Assembly (NCBI RefSeq): GCF_027594545.1
Contig: NZ_CP115160.1
Location: forward strand, 650,501-714,500
Origin: Algoriphagus sp. TR-M9
Lineage (GTDB): Bacteria; Bacteroidota; Bacteroidia; Cytophagales; Cyclobacteriaceae
Length of the DNA: 64,000 bases
Direction of reading: 5' to 3'
In this document: in pieces, positions 17,218-25,252 of the stretch
Numbering within the stretch: the stretch's first letter is position 1
Layout of the letters: each line of letters begins with the position of its first letter
Position numbers and translations under genes: made by a program
The notes under the pieces: generated by a model
Databases searched by the model: none
The model's input: only the letters and a program-made list of their open reading frames with translations
Told to the model about the DNA's origin: nothing

Positions 17218-18948
17218 ATGAAAAATATAAAATTAAAAGTCGGTGCTTTACTTGCCTCCACAGCGATGATGCTGGCGGTGAGTTGTAGCGATGATTTCTT
17301 GGAAATTGCACCTACTGGCTTATTGTCAGAGGCGCAGTTGACATCCTTAGCTGGATTGGATGCGTCCTTGATAGCTGCATATTCACAAGTGAATGGACGA
17401 AACTTCCGTATGGCTTCTCCTTCCAACTGGGTATGGGGAAGTATTCGTGGTGGAGACGCCAATAAAGGAACGGATCCTGGTGATTTCAACACCATTAACC
17501 CTATTCAGCGATTTGAAACTGATGCTACCAATGGCAACCTTTTAGAAAATTGGAATGGTCTGTACGAAGGGATCGCTAGATCAAATAATGTATTGAGACT
17601 ATTGCTAAATAAAGGTGAAGATGTCACAGATGCAGATGTAGTGAGACTATCGGCTCAGGCTAGATTCCTCAGAGGTCACTACTATTTCCAGTTGAAGCGA
17701 AATTTCGATAATGTTCCTTATGTAGATGAGAACATAGATTATGGATCTGGATTGGAAGAAGTGGTAAATAATGTGGATATCTGGCCTATGATAGAGGCAG
17801 ATTTTCAGTATGCTGCAGACAATCTTCCCGAGACTCAAAGCCAGGTAGGTCGTGTGAATATGTGGGCTGCAAAGGCTTATCTTGCCAAGACCTATTTGTA
17901 TCAAAATAAATTCGGAGAGGCTAAGACTTTGTTTGACGATATCATCGCAAATGGCCAGACTAGCAATGGTTTGAAGTACGGCTTACTGGATGATTATGGT
18001 AACTTGTTCAGAGGTGAGTATGACAATAGCCTAGAGTCTGTATGGTCTTATCAGTCGGCTGCAGGTACAGGATCTGTCAATAATGCTAATCCAGAGTTTG
18101 ACTTGAACAACCCATACAATTCTGCCGCTCCAGGAGTTTGCTGTGGGTTCTTTGCGCCAAGCTTTACATTCGTAAATTCATTCCGGGTAGATGCTAATGG
18201 CCTTCCATTGCTGGATGGTTCTTATAATTCTGCTGCCAATGCTGTGAAAAACGATTATGGTATCGCAACAGGCGATCCGTTTACAATTGACCAGGGACCG
18301 ATTGATCCACGTGTAGATCACACTGCAGGTAGAAGAGGTATTCCTTATATCGATTGGCAAGATCATCCAGGACAATCCTGGATCAGACAGCAAGCCTATT
18401 CTGGGCCATATTCTGTGAAGAAATATGTATACTCTACCACAGAAGTAGGATCATTTCAGGATAACAGCTCTTGGACTCCAGGTTACACAGGAATCAACGT
18501 AGCTATCATCCGATTTGCAGACGTATTGTTGATGGCAGCAGAAGCAGAAATCGAGGCAGGAAGCCTGGAGAAAGCCAGAGAATATGTGAACATGGTCAGA
18601 GAGCGAGCGAGTAATTCCAAGATCATGAAACTTGATGGTAGTGGTGAAGCTGCAAACTATGAAGTAGGTCTTTACACTTCGCCTTGGACTGATGCAGCTA
18701 CTGCTAGAATGGCTGTTCGTTTTGAAAGAAAGCTGGAGCTTGGAATGGAAGGACATAGATTCTATGACCTTGTGCGTTGGGGTACAGCTGAATCTGAGTT
18801 GAATGCTTATTTGGCATACGACGGAGGGCTTCTTTTGAACGCGCTTGGTGGAGCTACTTATACTGATAAGCATAAGATTCTACCTATTCCTCAGAACCAA
18901 ATTGACTTGGTAGGTCCAGATATTCTAATACAGAATCCTGGTTTCTAA
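17218..18948 (+). CDS. SusD/RagB family nutrient-binding lipoprotein
   Basis: A 576-residue lipoprotein: signal sequence ending in the lipobox AVSC (Cys at about residue 23), then SusD-like N-terminal TPR helices (RFLRGHYYFQLKRNFDNVPYV, AKAYLAKTYLYQNKFGEAK). The C-terminal RagB/SusD domain has RFADVLLMAAEAEIEAG, RFERKLELGMEGHRFYDLVRWG and HKILPIPQNQIDL. It should lie on the cell surface as the lid of the SusC channel and bind the ligand. A strong terminator follows directly, so susC-susD form a two-gene transcript. Confidence 0.96.
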   Translation: MKNIKLKVGALLASTAMMLAVSCSDDFLEIAPTGLLSEAQLTSLAGLDASLIAAYSQVNGRNFRMASPSNWVWGSIRGGDANKGTDPGDFNTINPIQRFETDATNGNLLENWNGLYEGIARSNNVLRLLLNKGEDVTDADVVRLSAQARFLRGHYYFQLKRNFDNVPYVDENIDYGSGLEEVVNNVDIWPMIEADFQYAADNLPETQSQVGRVNMWAAKAYLAKTYLYQNKFGEAKTLFDDIIANGQTSNGLKYGLLDDYGNLFRGEYDNSLESVWSYQSAAGTGSVNNANPEFDLNNPYNSAAPGVCCGFFAPSFTFVNSFRVDANGLPLLDGSYNSAANAVKNDYGIATGDPFTIDQGPIDPRVDHTAGRRGIPYIDWQDHPGQSWIRQQAYSGPYSVKKYVYSTTEVGSFQDNSSWTPGYTGINVAIIRFADVLLMAAEAEIEAGSLEKAREYVNMVRERASNSKIMKLDGSGEAANYEVGLYTSPWTDAATARMAVRFERKLELGMEGHRFYDLVRWGTAESELNAYLAYDGGLLLNALGGATYTDKHKILPIPQNQIDLVGPDILIQNPGF

Positions 18949-18968
18949 TTCAACCTGAATTTTATAGT

Positions 18969-19000
18969 AAAAGGGAGGCTTTTTAGTCTCCCTTTTTTTT
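18969..19000 (+). terminator. rho-independent terminator after susD
   Basis: Stem AAAAGGGAG / CTCCCTTTT extended inward by GGCT/AGTC, with a TTTT loop and a run of eight T. Confidence 0.9.
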
Positions 19001-19047
19001 ACACAATTCTGGAATAAAACGGCTTATTTTTTCTTGTATGCCACAAA

Positions 19048-19065
19048 AATGCTAATTTCAGCATT
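19048..19065. repeat. inverted repeat AATGCT-N6-AGCATT
   Basis: Six-base arms, 24 bases upstream of the ASPIC/FG-GAP gene start. It could be an operator or a weak 5' leader hairpin. The function is unknown. Confidence 0.35.
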
Positions 19066-19089
19066 ACCCATTTACCCAATTTATTTATT

Positions 19090-22000
19090 ATGAAGTTTAC
19101 CCTGCAAGCCTTGTTGGTCCTTTCATTGGTTGCGCTTGTTTCCTGCACAAAAAATGAGACACTTTACGAGCAATTATCACCCTCTTCTACTGGAATTGAT
19201 TTTAATAATAGTATAATCGAAACAGACGAGTTTAATATTCTCACAGACGAGTATATATTCAATGGAGGAGGAGTAGCAGTGGCAGATTTTGACCAAAATG
19301 GTTTGCCTGATTTATTTTTCACAGGAAACCAAGTTCCAAATAAACTCTACCTAAATTCTGGTGACTTTAAGTTTGAGGATGTGACAGATCTAGCAGGCGT
19401 AGCAGCTGCAGATCAGTGGTGTACCGGCACAGCAGTGGTAGATATCAATGGTGACGGTTGGATGGATGTCTATGTAGCTTCAGCTATGAAAACCGGTCCT
19501 GGTGAGCGAAATAACCTGCTTTTTGTCAATCAGGGAAAAAATGCCAATGGAGAAATCACCTTTAAAGAAATGGCTGCTGAGTATGGAATCGATGATTCTG
19601 GTAATGCCATGTGGGCCGCATTTTTAGATTATGACTTAGATGGAGATCTGGATTTATTTGTGCTAAATAATGAGCAAAGCAGGAGTGTCCCCAGTAACTA
19701 TAGAAAGAAGATCGAGGATGGGTCTGCCATAAACAATGATGCTTTTTATAGAAATAACGGTGACGGCACATTTACTAATGTCACGATAGAAGCAGGGATT
19801 ACTATAGAAGGATATGGGCTAGGGGTTTTGGTGGCAGATCTCAATAATGATGGCTGGCCGGACATACACGTAAGTAATGATTACGTGACAAATGATATAC
19901 TTTATATCAATAATCAAGACGGTACTTTTTCGAATCAATCCAGAGAATTTCTCAGGCACCAAAGCCAGTTTTCCATGGGGGCAGATATCGCCGATTTCAA
20001 CAATGACTCCAAACCAGATATCATCACTTTGGACATGTTAGGGGAGGATAACTACAGAAAGAAAACGACCATTGGTAATAATTCCTATCAAGTCTATCTA
20101 AGCAATGAACAATGGGGATATGAATACCAATATGTACGAAATATGCTCCAAATGAATAACGGTAAAAATGTTCCGTTCAGCGAAATAGGAATGATGGCCG
20201 GGGTGTATCAGACTGACTGGAGCTGGGCGCCCCTTTTTGGAGATGTGGACAACGATGGTCACCGAGATTTGTTGGTTACCAATGGTTTCCCTAGGGATAT
20301 TACCGATAAGGATTTTGCAAATTACCGAGCTGATGTAGGGAGCATAGCCACTATCCGACAGCTTCTGGATTCCATTCCTATTGTGAAGATTCCAAATTAT
20401 GCTTTCAAAAACAATGGGGATTTGACCTTTGCTGATGAGGGCGCAGCCTGGGGATTAAATAAACCTTCTTTTTCTAACGGAGCAGCTTTTGTCGATCTGG
20501 ATGGAGATGGTGACCTAGATTATGTAGTCAATAATATCAATGATCCGGCTTTTGTCTTTGAAAATAAGCTTAATAACACGGAGAAAAAACATAATTACCT
20601 AAGGATAAAACTGCAAGGGACGGCTCAGAATCCGCAGGGACTAGGAGCGAAAGTCAGGTTATCATTGACTGATGGCAAGGAACTTTACCAAGAGCAGCAG
20701 GTGGTAAGAGGATACATGTCATCAATAGATGAGGTGATGCATTTTGGATTGGGAGAGCAGGTGTCTGTGGCAAATGTAGAAGTGGTCTGGCCTGATGGAA
20801 GAGCAGAAATACGGGAAAATGTAGCAGCTAACCAGCTAATTAGCTTTGAGCATAATGCTGCCAAACCCGGTCCCACCAGCGTAGCTTTGCTATCTGATAA
20901 AGAAGTGAATGCTGTTTTTCGGGAAGTGTCAGATCAAAAGGGGTTAAATTATCAGCATGAAGAAGAGGATATTATAGACTTCAACGTGCAGCGTGTGATC
21001 CCGCACAAGTTAAGTCAGTATGGGCCTAGCCTGGCCGCTGGAGATGTGAACGGGGATGGGCTACAGGACTTAATCGTAGGCTCAGCAGCAGATTATGCAC
21101 CTCAACTATTTCTACAGAATGGATTAGGTGAATTCACCCAAAGAGAATTGCTTCCCGGAGAGAATCAATTCTTTGAAGAAATGGGGATGTTGCTGTTTGA
21201 TTTGGACAATGATGGGGATTTAGATCTATATCTGGTTAGCGGTAGTTCCGAATTCAAAGCCGGTTCGGCAGAATATACAGATAGACTTTATCTAAATGAT
21301 GGTAAAGGTAACTTCAGCTTAAACAAGGATTTTTCTGGTATAAAAGCCAGTGGAACCACCGTACGTGGAGCAGATTACGATGGAGATGGGTTTGTAGATT
21401 TGTTCGTAGGGGGTCGTACTGCTATAGCACAGTTTCCCTTTCCAGACCGAAGTTTCTTGCTTAGAAATGTAGATGGGGTGCTTCAGGACGTGACCGATGA
21501 GGCTGCACCTGATCTGAGAAAAGTAGGCATGGTGACCGATGCCATCTGGTCGGATGTGGATCTGGATGGGCAGGTTGACCTGGTGGTAGTGGGAGAGCTA
21601 ATGGAAATCACTATTTTCAAAAATTACGATGGTCGCTTTGCTAAGCTGGAGAATACCGGACTTGAGCAATATTTTGGTTGGTGGAATTCTATAATACCGG
21701 GAGATTTTGATCAAGATGGAGATACGGATTTCATCGTAGGGAACTTGGGTGAAAATAATTATCACCACCCTTCAGCTGAAAGACCAGTGAAAATCTACGC
21801 CAAAGACTTTGATAATAATGGCAGTATTGACCCCATTACTTTTGCCTATTATAAGGATAGAAATGGAGTGTATAATTCCTTTCCTAGCCACTTCTGGGGC
21901 GATTTGTATGGACAAAGCACCTTGTTTAGAAGGAAATTTGAGCGGTATAAATTGTATGCTTTGACAGATGAGAAAAGTCTTTTTACAGAAAGTGAGAAGC

Positions 22001-22617
22001 AGGATGCGCTGATTCTGACTGGGAATTATGATAAAACGGCTTTCGTCAGAAATCTAGGTGGAGGTAAATTTGAAATCAGCAGACTGCCAACTCCTGCCCA
22101 AATAGCGCCGGTAAATGGGATGACTACCGCTGATGTAAATGGAGATGGTAAATTGGATGTGTTGATGGTGGGCAATGATTATGGAAATGAGATTTTTGTG
22201 GGTAGGCTGGATGCTTTTATAGGCTTGGTTTTGATAGGAGATGGAGCAGGGGGATTTACTCCTATGAGTCCGGCTGAAAGTGGTTTTGTGGTGCCTGGTG
22301 ACGCAAAAGCACTGGTGAAAATCTTTGACCCGAAGGGAAAGCCATTCTTTGTAGCCTCGCAAAACCGAGGAAAACTTATGACCTACGAGTCCAAAACTGA
22401 GCAGGAAAATACCCAGACTATTACGCCGGGCCTGGAGGTCATGGCGGTGGTATTGGACCTTGGAAATGGCAAAAAAGAAAGGATTGAAACCAGCCTTGGT
22501 TCAGGGTTTTTGTCCCAGTCAGGAAGACAAATCACTATCCCCCATGAGGTGCAGCAGGTGGAGCTGATCGATTACAAAGGCAATATTGAGGTGATGGAAA
22601 TGAAAAGCATGAAGTGA
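19090..22617 (+). CDS. ASPIC/UnbV and FG-GAP (VCBS) repeat lipoprotein, CRTAC1-like
   Basis: An 1175-residue protein with a lipoprotein signal (lipobox LVSC, Cys at about residue 20). Many calcium-binding FG-GAP/VCBS blades follow, recognisable by DFDQNGLPDLFF, DINGDGWMDVYV, DYDLDGDLDLFV, DLNNDGWPDIHV and DLDGDGDLDYVV. A UnbV/ASPIC domain (about residues 505-590, with GYMSSIDEVMHFGLGE and VEVVWPDGR) is followed by a second propeller half (DVNGDGLQDLIVG, DYDGDGFVDLFVGG, DFDQDGDTDFIVG). Such proteins are surface or periplasmic and occur repeatedly beside SusC/SusD pairs; the biochemical role is not established. It sits between susD and the glycosylasparaginase gene trio. Its TGA abuts the TGA of the convergent creatininase gene as TGATCA. 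Confidence 0.93.
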   Translation: MKFTLQALLVLSLVALVSCTKNETLYEQLSPSSTGIDFNNSIIETDEFNILTDEYIFNGGGVAVADFDQNGLPDLFFTGNQVPNKLYLNSGDFKFEDVTDLAGVAAADQWCTGTAVVDINGDGWMDVYVASAMKTGPGERNNLLFVNQGKNANGEITFKEMAAEYGIDDSGNAMWAAFLDYDLDGDLDLFVLNNEQSRSVPSNYRKKIEDGSAINNDAFYRNNGDGTFTNVTIEAGITIEGYGLGVLVADLNNDGWPDIHVSNDYVTNDILYINNQDGTFSNQSREFLRHQSQFSMGADIADFNNDSKPDIITLDMLGEDNYRKKTTIGNNSYQVYLSNEQWGYEYQYVRNMLQMNNGKNVPFSEIGMMAGVYQTDWSWAPLFGDVDNDGHRDLLVTNGFPRDITDKDFANYRADVGSIATIRQLLDSIPIVKIPNYAFKNNGDLTFADEGAAWGLNKPSFSNGAAFVDLDGDGDLDYVVNNINDPAFVFENKLNNTEKKHNYLRIKLQGTAQNPQGLGAKVRLSLTDGKELYQEQQVVRGYMSSIDEVMHFGLGEQVSVANVEVVWPDGRAEIRENVAANQLISFEHNAAKPGPTSVALLSDKEVNAVFREVSDQKGLNYQHEEEDIIDFNVQRVIPHKLSQYGPSLAAGDVNGDGLQDLIVGSAADYAPQLFLQNGLGEFTQRELLPGENQFFEEMGMLLFDLDNDGDLDLYLVSGSSEFKAGSAEYTDRLYLNDGKGNFSLNKDFSGIKASGTTVRGADYDGDGFVDLFVGGRTAIAQFPFPDRSFLLRNVDGVLQDVTDEAAPDLRKVGMVTDAIWSDVDLDGQVDLVVVGELMEITIFKNYDGRFAKLENTGLEQYFGWWNSIIPGDFDQDGDTDFIVGNLGENNYHHPSAERPVKIYAKDFDNNGSIDPITFAYYKDRNGVYNSFPSHFWGDLYGQSTLFRRKFERYKLYALTDEKSLFTESEKQDALILTGNYDKTAFVRNLGGGKFEISRLPTPAQIAPVNGMTTADVNGDGKLDVLMVGNDYGNEIFVGRLDAFIGLVLIGDGAGGFTPMSPAESGFVVPGDAKALVKIFDPKGKPFFVASQNRGKLMTYESKTEQENTQTITPGLEVMAVVLDLGNGKKERIETSLGSGFLSQSGRQITIPHEVQQVELIDYKGNIEVMEMKSMK

Positions 22618-23379
22618 TCAGCGGTAGATTTCTCCGGGTTTGGCTTCGCAAATATCAAGCATGAGCTGAGCGACTTTGTCTGTCACATCTTCCAGATATT
22701 TCCTCCCTTTTTCTGGGGAGGATTTTTTTGGATTCCCTATCCCGGTGTCATCAGTTACATCAGACCATTTTCTTTCTGCCCAAGCCCATTTCTCCCGCAC
22801 CCCTTGAATGATGGATTTCTTTTCAGCACCGTCCCCCGCCTGCTCCAAGGGAAGAACTAGCTCAGGGTGCAAGTGCATAATAATGGAAGTTTCCATTTCG
22901 TCGGCATGGTCGCCTTCCTCTTCGAAATATTTCGTTTTGTCCAGGGATTGGAACCAGTTGCAGGTGAAAAGCATCATTTCCGGAAATTGTAATCCCAATT
23001 CCCGAAGCATGGTTTTAAAGTCATTTCCTCCATGGCTATTGACGATTAATAGTTTTTTGGTTCCCTGTCGATCCAGCACCGTAATAATGTCTTTTAAAAT
23101 CAACATCTGGGTACTGGGGTTAAGGTTGATATCCAAGTAGATATCAGATTGCCCGGTGTTCACACCGAAGGGGATGGAGGGTAATATGGTCACATTTGCT
23201 CCTTTGGCCCAAGCTTTTTTACCTGCTTGCTCGGCCACGGCATCAGCTTCATACACGTCTGTGCCATAAGGCAGGTGATAGTTATGTGCTTCTGTAGCTC
23301 CCCATGGCAAAACAGCCAGATCAAAACGGTGTGTTTCAAGGTTTTTCCAATTGGATTCTTTGAGCAGGTAAGGCTTCAT
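22618..23379 (-). CDS. creatininase family amidohydrolase
   Basis: The 253 residues show the family metal site: LPWGATEAHNYHLPYGTDVYEA near the N-terminus (Glu, His and Asp ligands), then VNSHGGNDF and HADEMETSIIMHLHPELV. Creatininases and relatives (3-dehydro-scyllo-inosose hydrolase-like, formamide hydrolase ArfB, MftE) cleave cyclic or linear amide bonds with two divalent metals. It lacks a signal peptide, so it is cytoplasmic. Placed between the ASPIC gene and the glycosylasparaginase trio on the opposite strand, it may work on an amide product of the same pathway, but the substrate is unknown. Confidence 0.9.
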   Translation of the reverse strand: MKPYLLKESNWKNLETHRFDLAVLPWGATEAHNYHLPYGTDVYEADAVAEQAGKKAWAKGANVTILPSIPFGVNTGQSDIYLDINLNPSTQMLILKDIITVLDRQGTKKLLIVNSHGGNDFKTMLRELGLQFPEMMLFTCNWFQSLDKTKYFEEEGDHADEMETSIIMHLHPELVLPLEQAGDGAEKKSIIQGVREKWAWAERKWSDVTDDTGIGNPKKSSPEKGRKYLEDVTDKVAQLMLDICEAKPGEIYR

Positions 23380-23534
23380 AGTTTGGTTGTTTCGTCAAGT
23401 GTAAAGGATCACTAAAAGTAAATCGACAGTTGTGTTGAATAGTAGGATTGAGGAATTTCAAATGAATTGAAGGATGGTAGGACGATTTAAAGTCAATTTT
23501 AATAATTTGGACATCCGATTCTAAATTAACCCTT

Positions 23535-24515
23535 ATGTCAGAAAGAAGAAAATTTATCAAGCAATCCCTGATGGGGTCTGCACTAATCATACCAGGTATC
23601 CAGTCTCTGGCTAGTCCAGTGAAACCAGCTCTTTCAAAGGTTGAAAAGCCATTGCTCTTGTCTACCTGGAACCATGGCTTACCCGCCAATGCCGCAGCTA
23701 TTGAAAAGTTGAAAGCAGGGGGGAGTATTACTGATGCAGTGGAGTATGGGGTACGTGATACCGAGAATGATTTGAGCAATTTATCTGTGGGATTACAAGG
23801 GTTGCCAGACCGGGAGGGGATTACCACTTTAGATGCTTCCATTATGAATGGAGATGGAAGTTGCGGTTCGGTTGCTTTTGTAAGACAGGTAAAACACCCC
23901 ATTTCTCTTGCCAGAATGGTGATGGAGCAAACCCCACATGTGATGCTTGCTGGAGAAGGAGCCCGGCAGTTTGCTATGGCTGAAGGCATTCCTATGGAAA
24001 AGGAAGAGCTCAGTCCCAAAGCCAAGGAGGCATACGAAAGGTGGAAAGTAAAAAGCCAGTATAAGCCAGTGATCAATATAGAAAATCATGACACCATAGG
24101 TATGATAGGTATGGGCGCGGATGGGAAGCTTTCAGGCAGCTGTACGACCAGCGGTCTGGCCTATAAAATGCATGGGAGAGTAGGAGATAGCCCTATAATC
24201 GGGGCTGGACTATATGTGGATGATGAGGTGGGAGCTGCCACAGCCACGGGTTTGGGTGAGGCTATCATCCGCGTGTGTGGGAGCTTTCTGATCGTTGAAC
24301 TCATGCGTCAAGGCCGCTCTCCACAGGAAGCTTGTGAGGAAGCTGTGAGACGTTTGATCTCTAAAAACAAAAACATAAAAGATATCCAAGCTGGGTTTTT
24401 GGCGATGAACAAAGAGGGCGAGGTAGGCGCATATGCGGTACATCCTGGCTTTAACTTTGCTCAGGGAACCCTTTCTAAAAATGAGATGATTGATTCAAAT
24501 TCACATTTTAAATAA
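23535..24515 (+). CDS. N4-(beta-N-acetylglucosaminyl)-L-asparaginase, exported
   Basis: A 326-residue Ntn-hydrolase of the isoaspartyl peptidase/glycosylasparaginase family. It begins with a Tat-like leader (SERRKFIKQSLMGSALIIPG), so the enzyme is probably periplasmic. The alpha part has STWNHGLPANAAA, DAVEYGVRDTENDLSNLSVG and GEGARQFA. The autocleavage site HDTIGMIGMG supplies the Thr nucleophile that becomes the first residue of the beta chain. GSCTTSGLAYKMHGRVGDSPIIGAG holds the substrate loop. It should hydrolyse the GlcNAc-Asn bond of glycosylasparagines. The stop overlaps the cutC start (TAATG), so translation is coupled. Confidence 0.93.
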   Translation: MSERRKFIKQSLMGSALIIPGIQSLASPVKPALSKVEKPLLLSTWNHGLPANAAAIEKLKAGGSITDAVEYGVRDTENDLSNLSVGLQGLPDREGITTLDASIMNGDGSCGSVAFVRQVKHPISLARMVMEQTPHVMLAGEGARQFAMAEGIPMEKEELSPKAKEAYERWKVKSQYKPVINIENHDTIGMIGMGADGKLSGSCTTSGLAYKMHGRVGDSPIIGAGLYVDDEVGAATATGLGEAIIRVCGSFLIVELMRQGRSPQEACEEAVRRLISKNKNIKDIQAGFLAMNKEGEVGAYAVHPGFNFAQGTLSKNEMIDSNSHFK

Positions 24516-25252
24516 TGGGTAAAGTTATTCTAGAGTCTCCCGTTTTCAACGTGGAAGCAGCTTTACAGGCCGCTTCATTTGGCATAGACAGACTGGAACT
24601 CTGTGCCAATTTCCCCGAAGGAGGAGAAACCCCCAGTGCAGGAATGCTGAAATTTTTGAAATCTGAAGTGGACATTCCTGTTTTTGTGATGATCCGGCCG
24701 AGAGGAGGGGATTTCTACTATTCTCAAAAGGAGCTCATGGTGATGAAGCGTGATATTGAGACTTTGGGATCGCTGGGGGCAGACGGTTTTGTGTTTGGGG
24801 TTTTGGATAAGAATGGCTGCGTAAATACGGATGCTTGTGACTCGTTGATCCGTACGGCTAGTGGAAAACCCTGTACTTTCCACCGGGCTTTTGATGCCTC
24901 TTCGGATTATTTTGATGCATTAGAAAAAATCATAGGCTGTGATTTTCAGCGTATTTTGACTTCCGGAGGAAAAAATTCTGTCACGGATGGGCTGGATACT
25001 ATCAAAGCGCTGATGGAAAAAGCCGAGGACCGGATCAGTATCATGCCGGGGGGTGGCTCTAAACCTGAGCATGTACTGGAACTTAAGCGAAGGGGCTGGT
25101 TAAAGGAAATACATGCTTCCTGCAAGATTTGGAATCCATCTGGTAATCAGTTTGTCAATCCAGAGCTGTCATTTTCAGATGATCCGAAATCATTTACTCA
25201 TCACCTGGAAATAGACCCCGATATGGTGAATCAGTTTTTGAAAGTACTCTAA
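24515..25252 (+). CDS. cutC: CutC family TIM-barrel protein
   Basis: A 245-residue CutC protein: VFNVEAALQAASFGIDRLELCANFPEGGETPS at the first strand, FVMIRPRGGDFYYS, GADGFVFGVLDKNG, FHRAFDASSD, RILTSGG and IMPGGGSKPEHV. It was named for copper homeostasis in E. coli, but the fold is a TIM barrel with a conserved pocket and its true reaction is uncertain. Here it starts inside the stop codon of the glycosylasparaginase and its own stop overlaps the next gene, which ties it to glycan or glycopeptide breakdown rather than to copper. No copper genes are nearby. Confidence 0.93.
   Translation: MGKVILESPVFNVEAALQAASFGIDRLELCANFPEGGETPSAGMLKFLKSEVDIPVFVMIRPRGGDFYYSQKELMVMKRDIETLGSLGADGFVFGVLDKNGCVNTDACDSLIRTASGKPCTFHRAFDASSDYFDALEKIIGCDFQRILTSGGKNSVTDGLDTIKALMEKAEDRISIMPGGGSKPEHVLELKRRGWLKEIHASCKIWNPSGNQFVNPELSFSDDPKSFTHHLEIDPDMVNQFLKVL

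Noticed and set aside
23336..24076. 246-residue open frame antisense to glycosylasparaginase
   Set aside because: It lies wholly opposite a well-supported enzyme gene and its translation has no domain character; a frame shadow.
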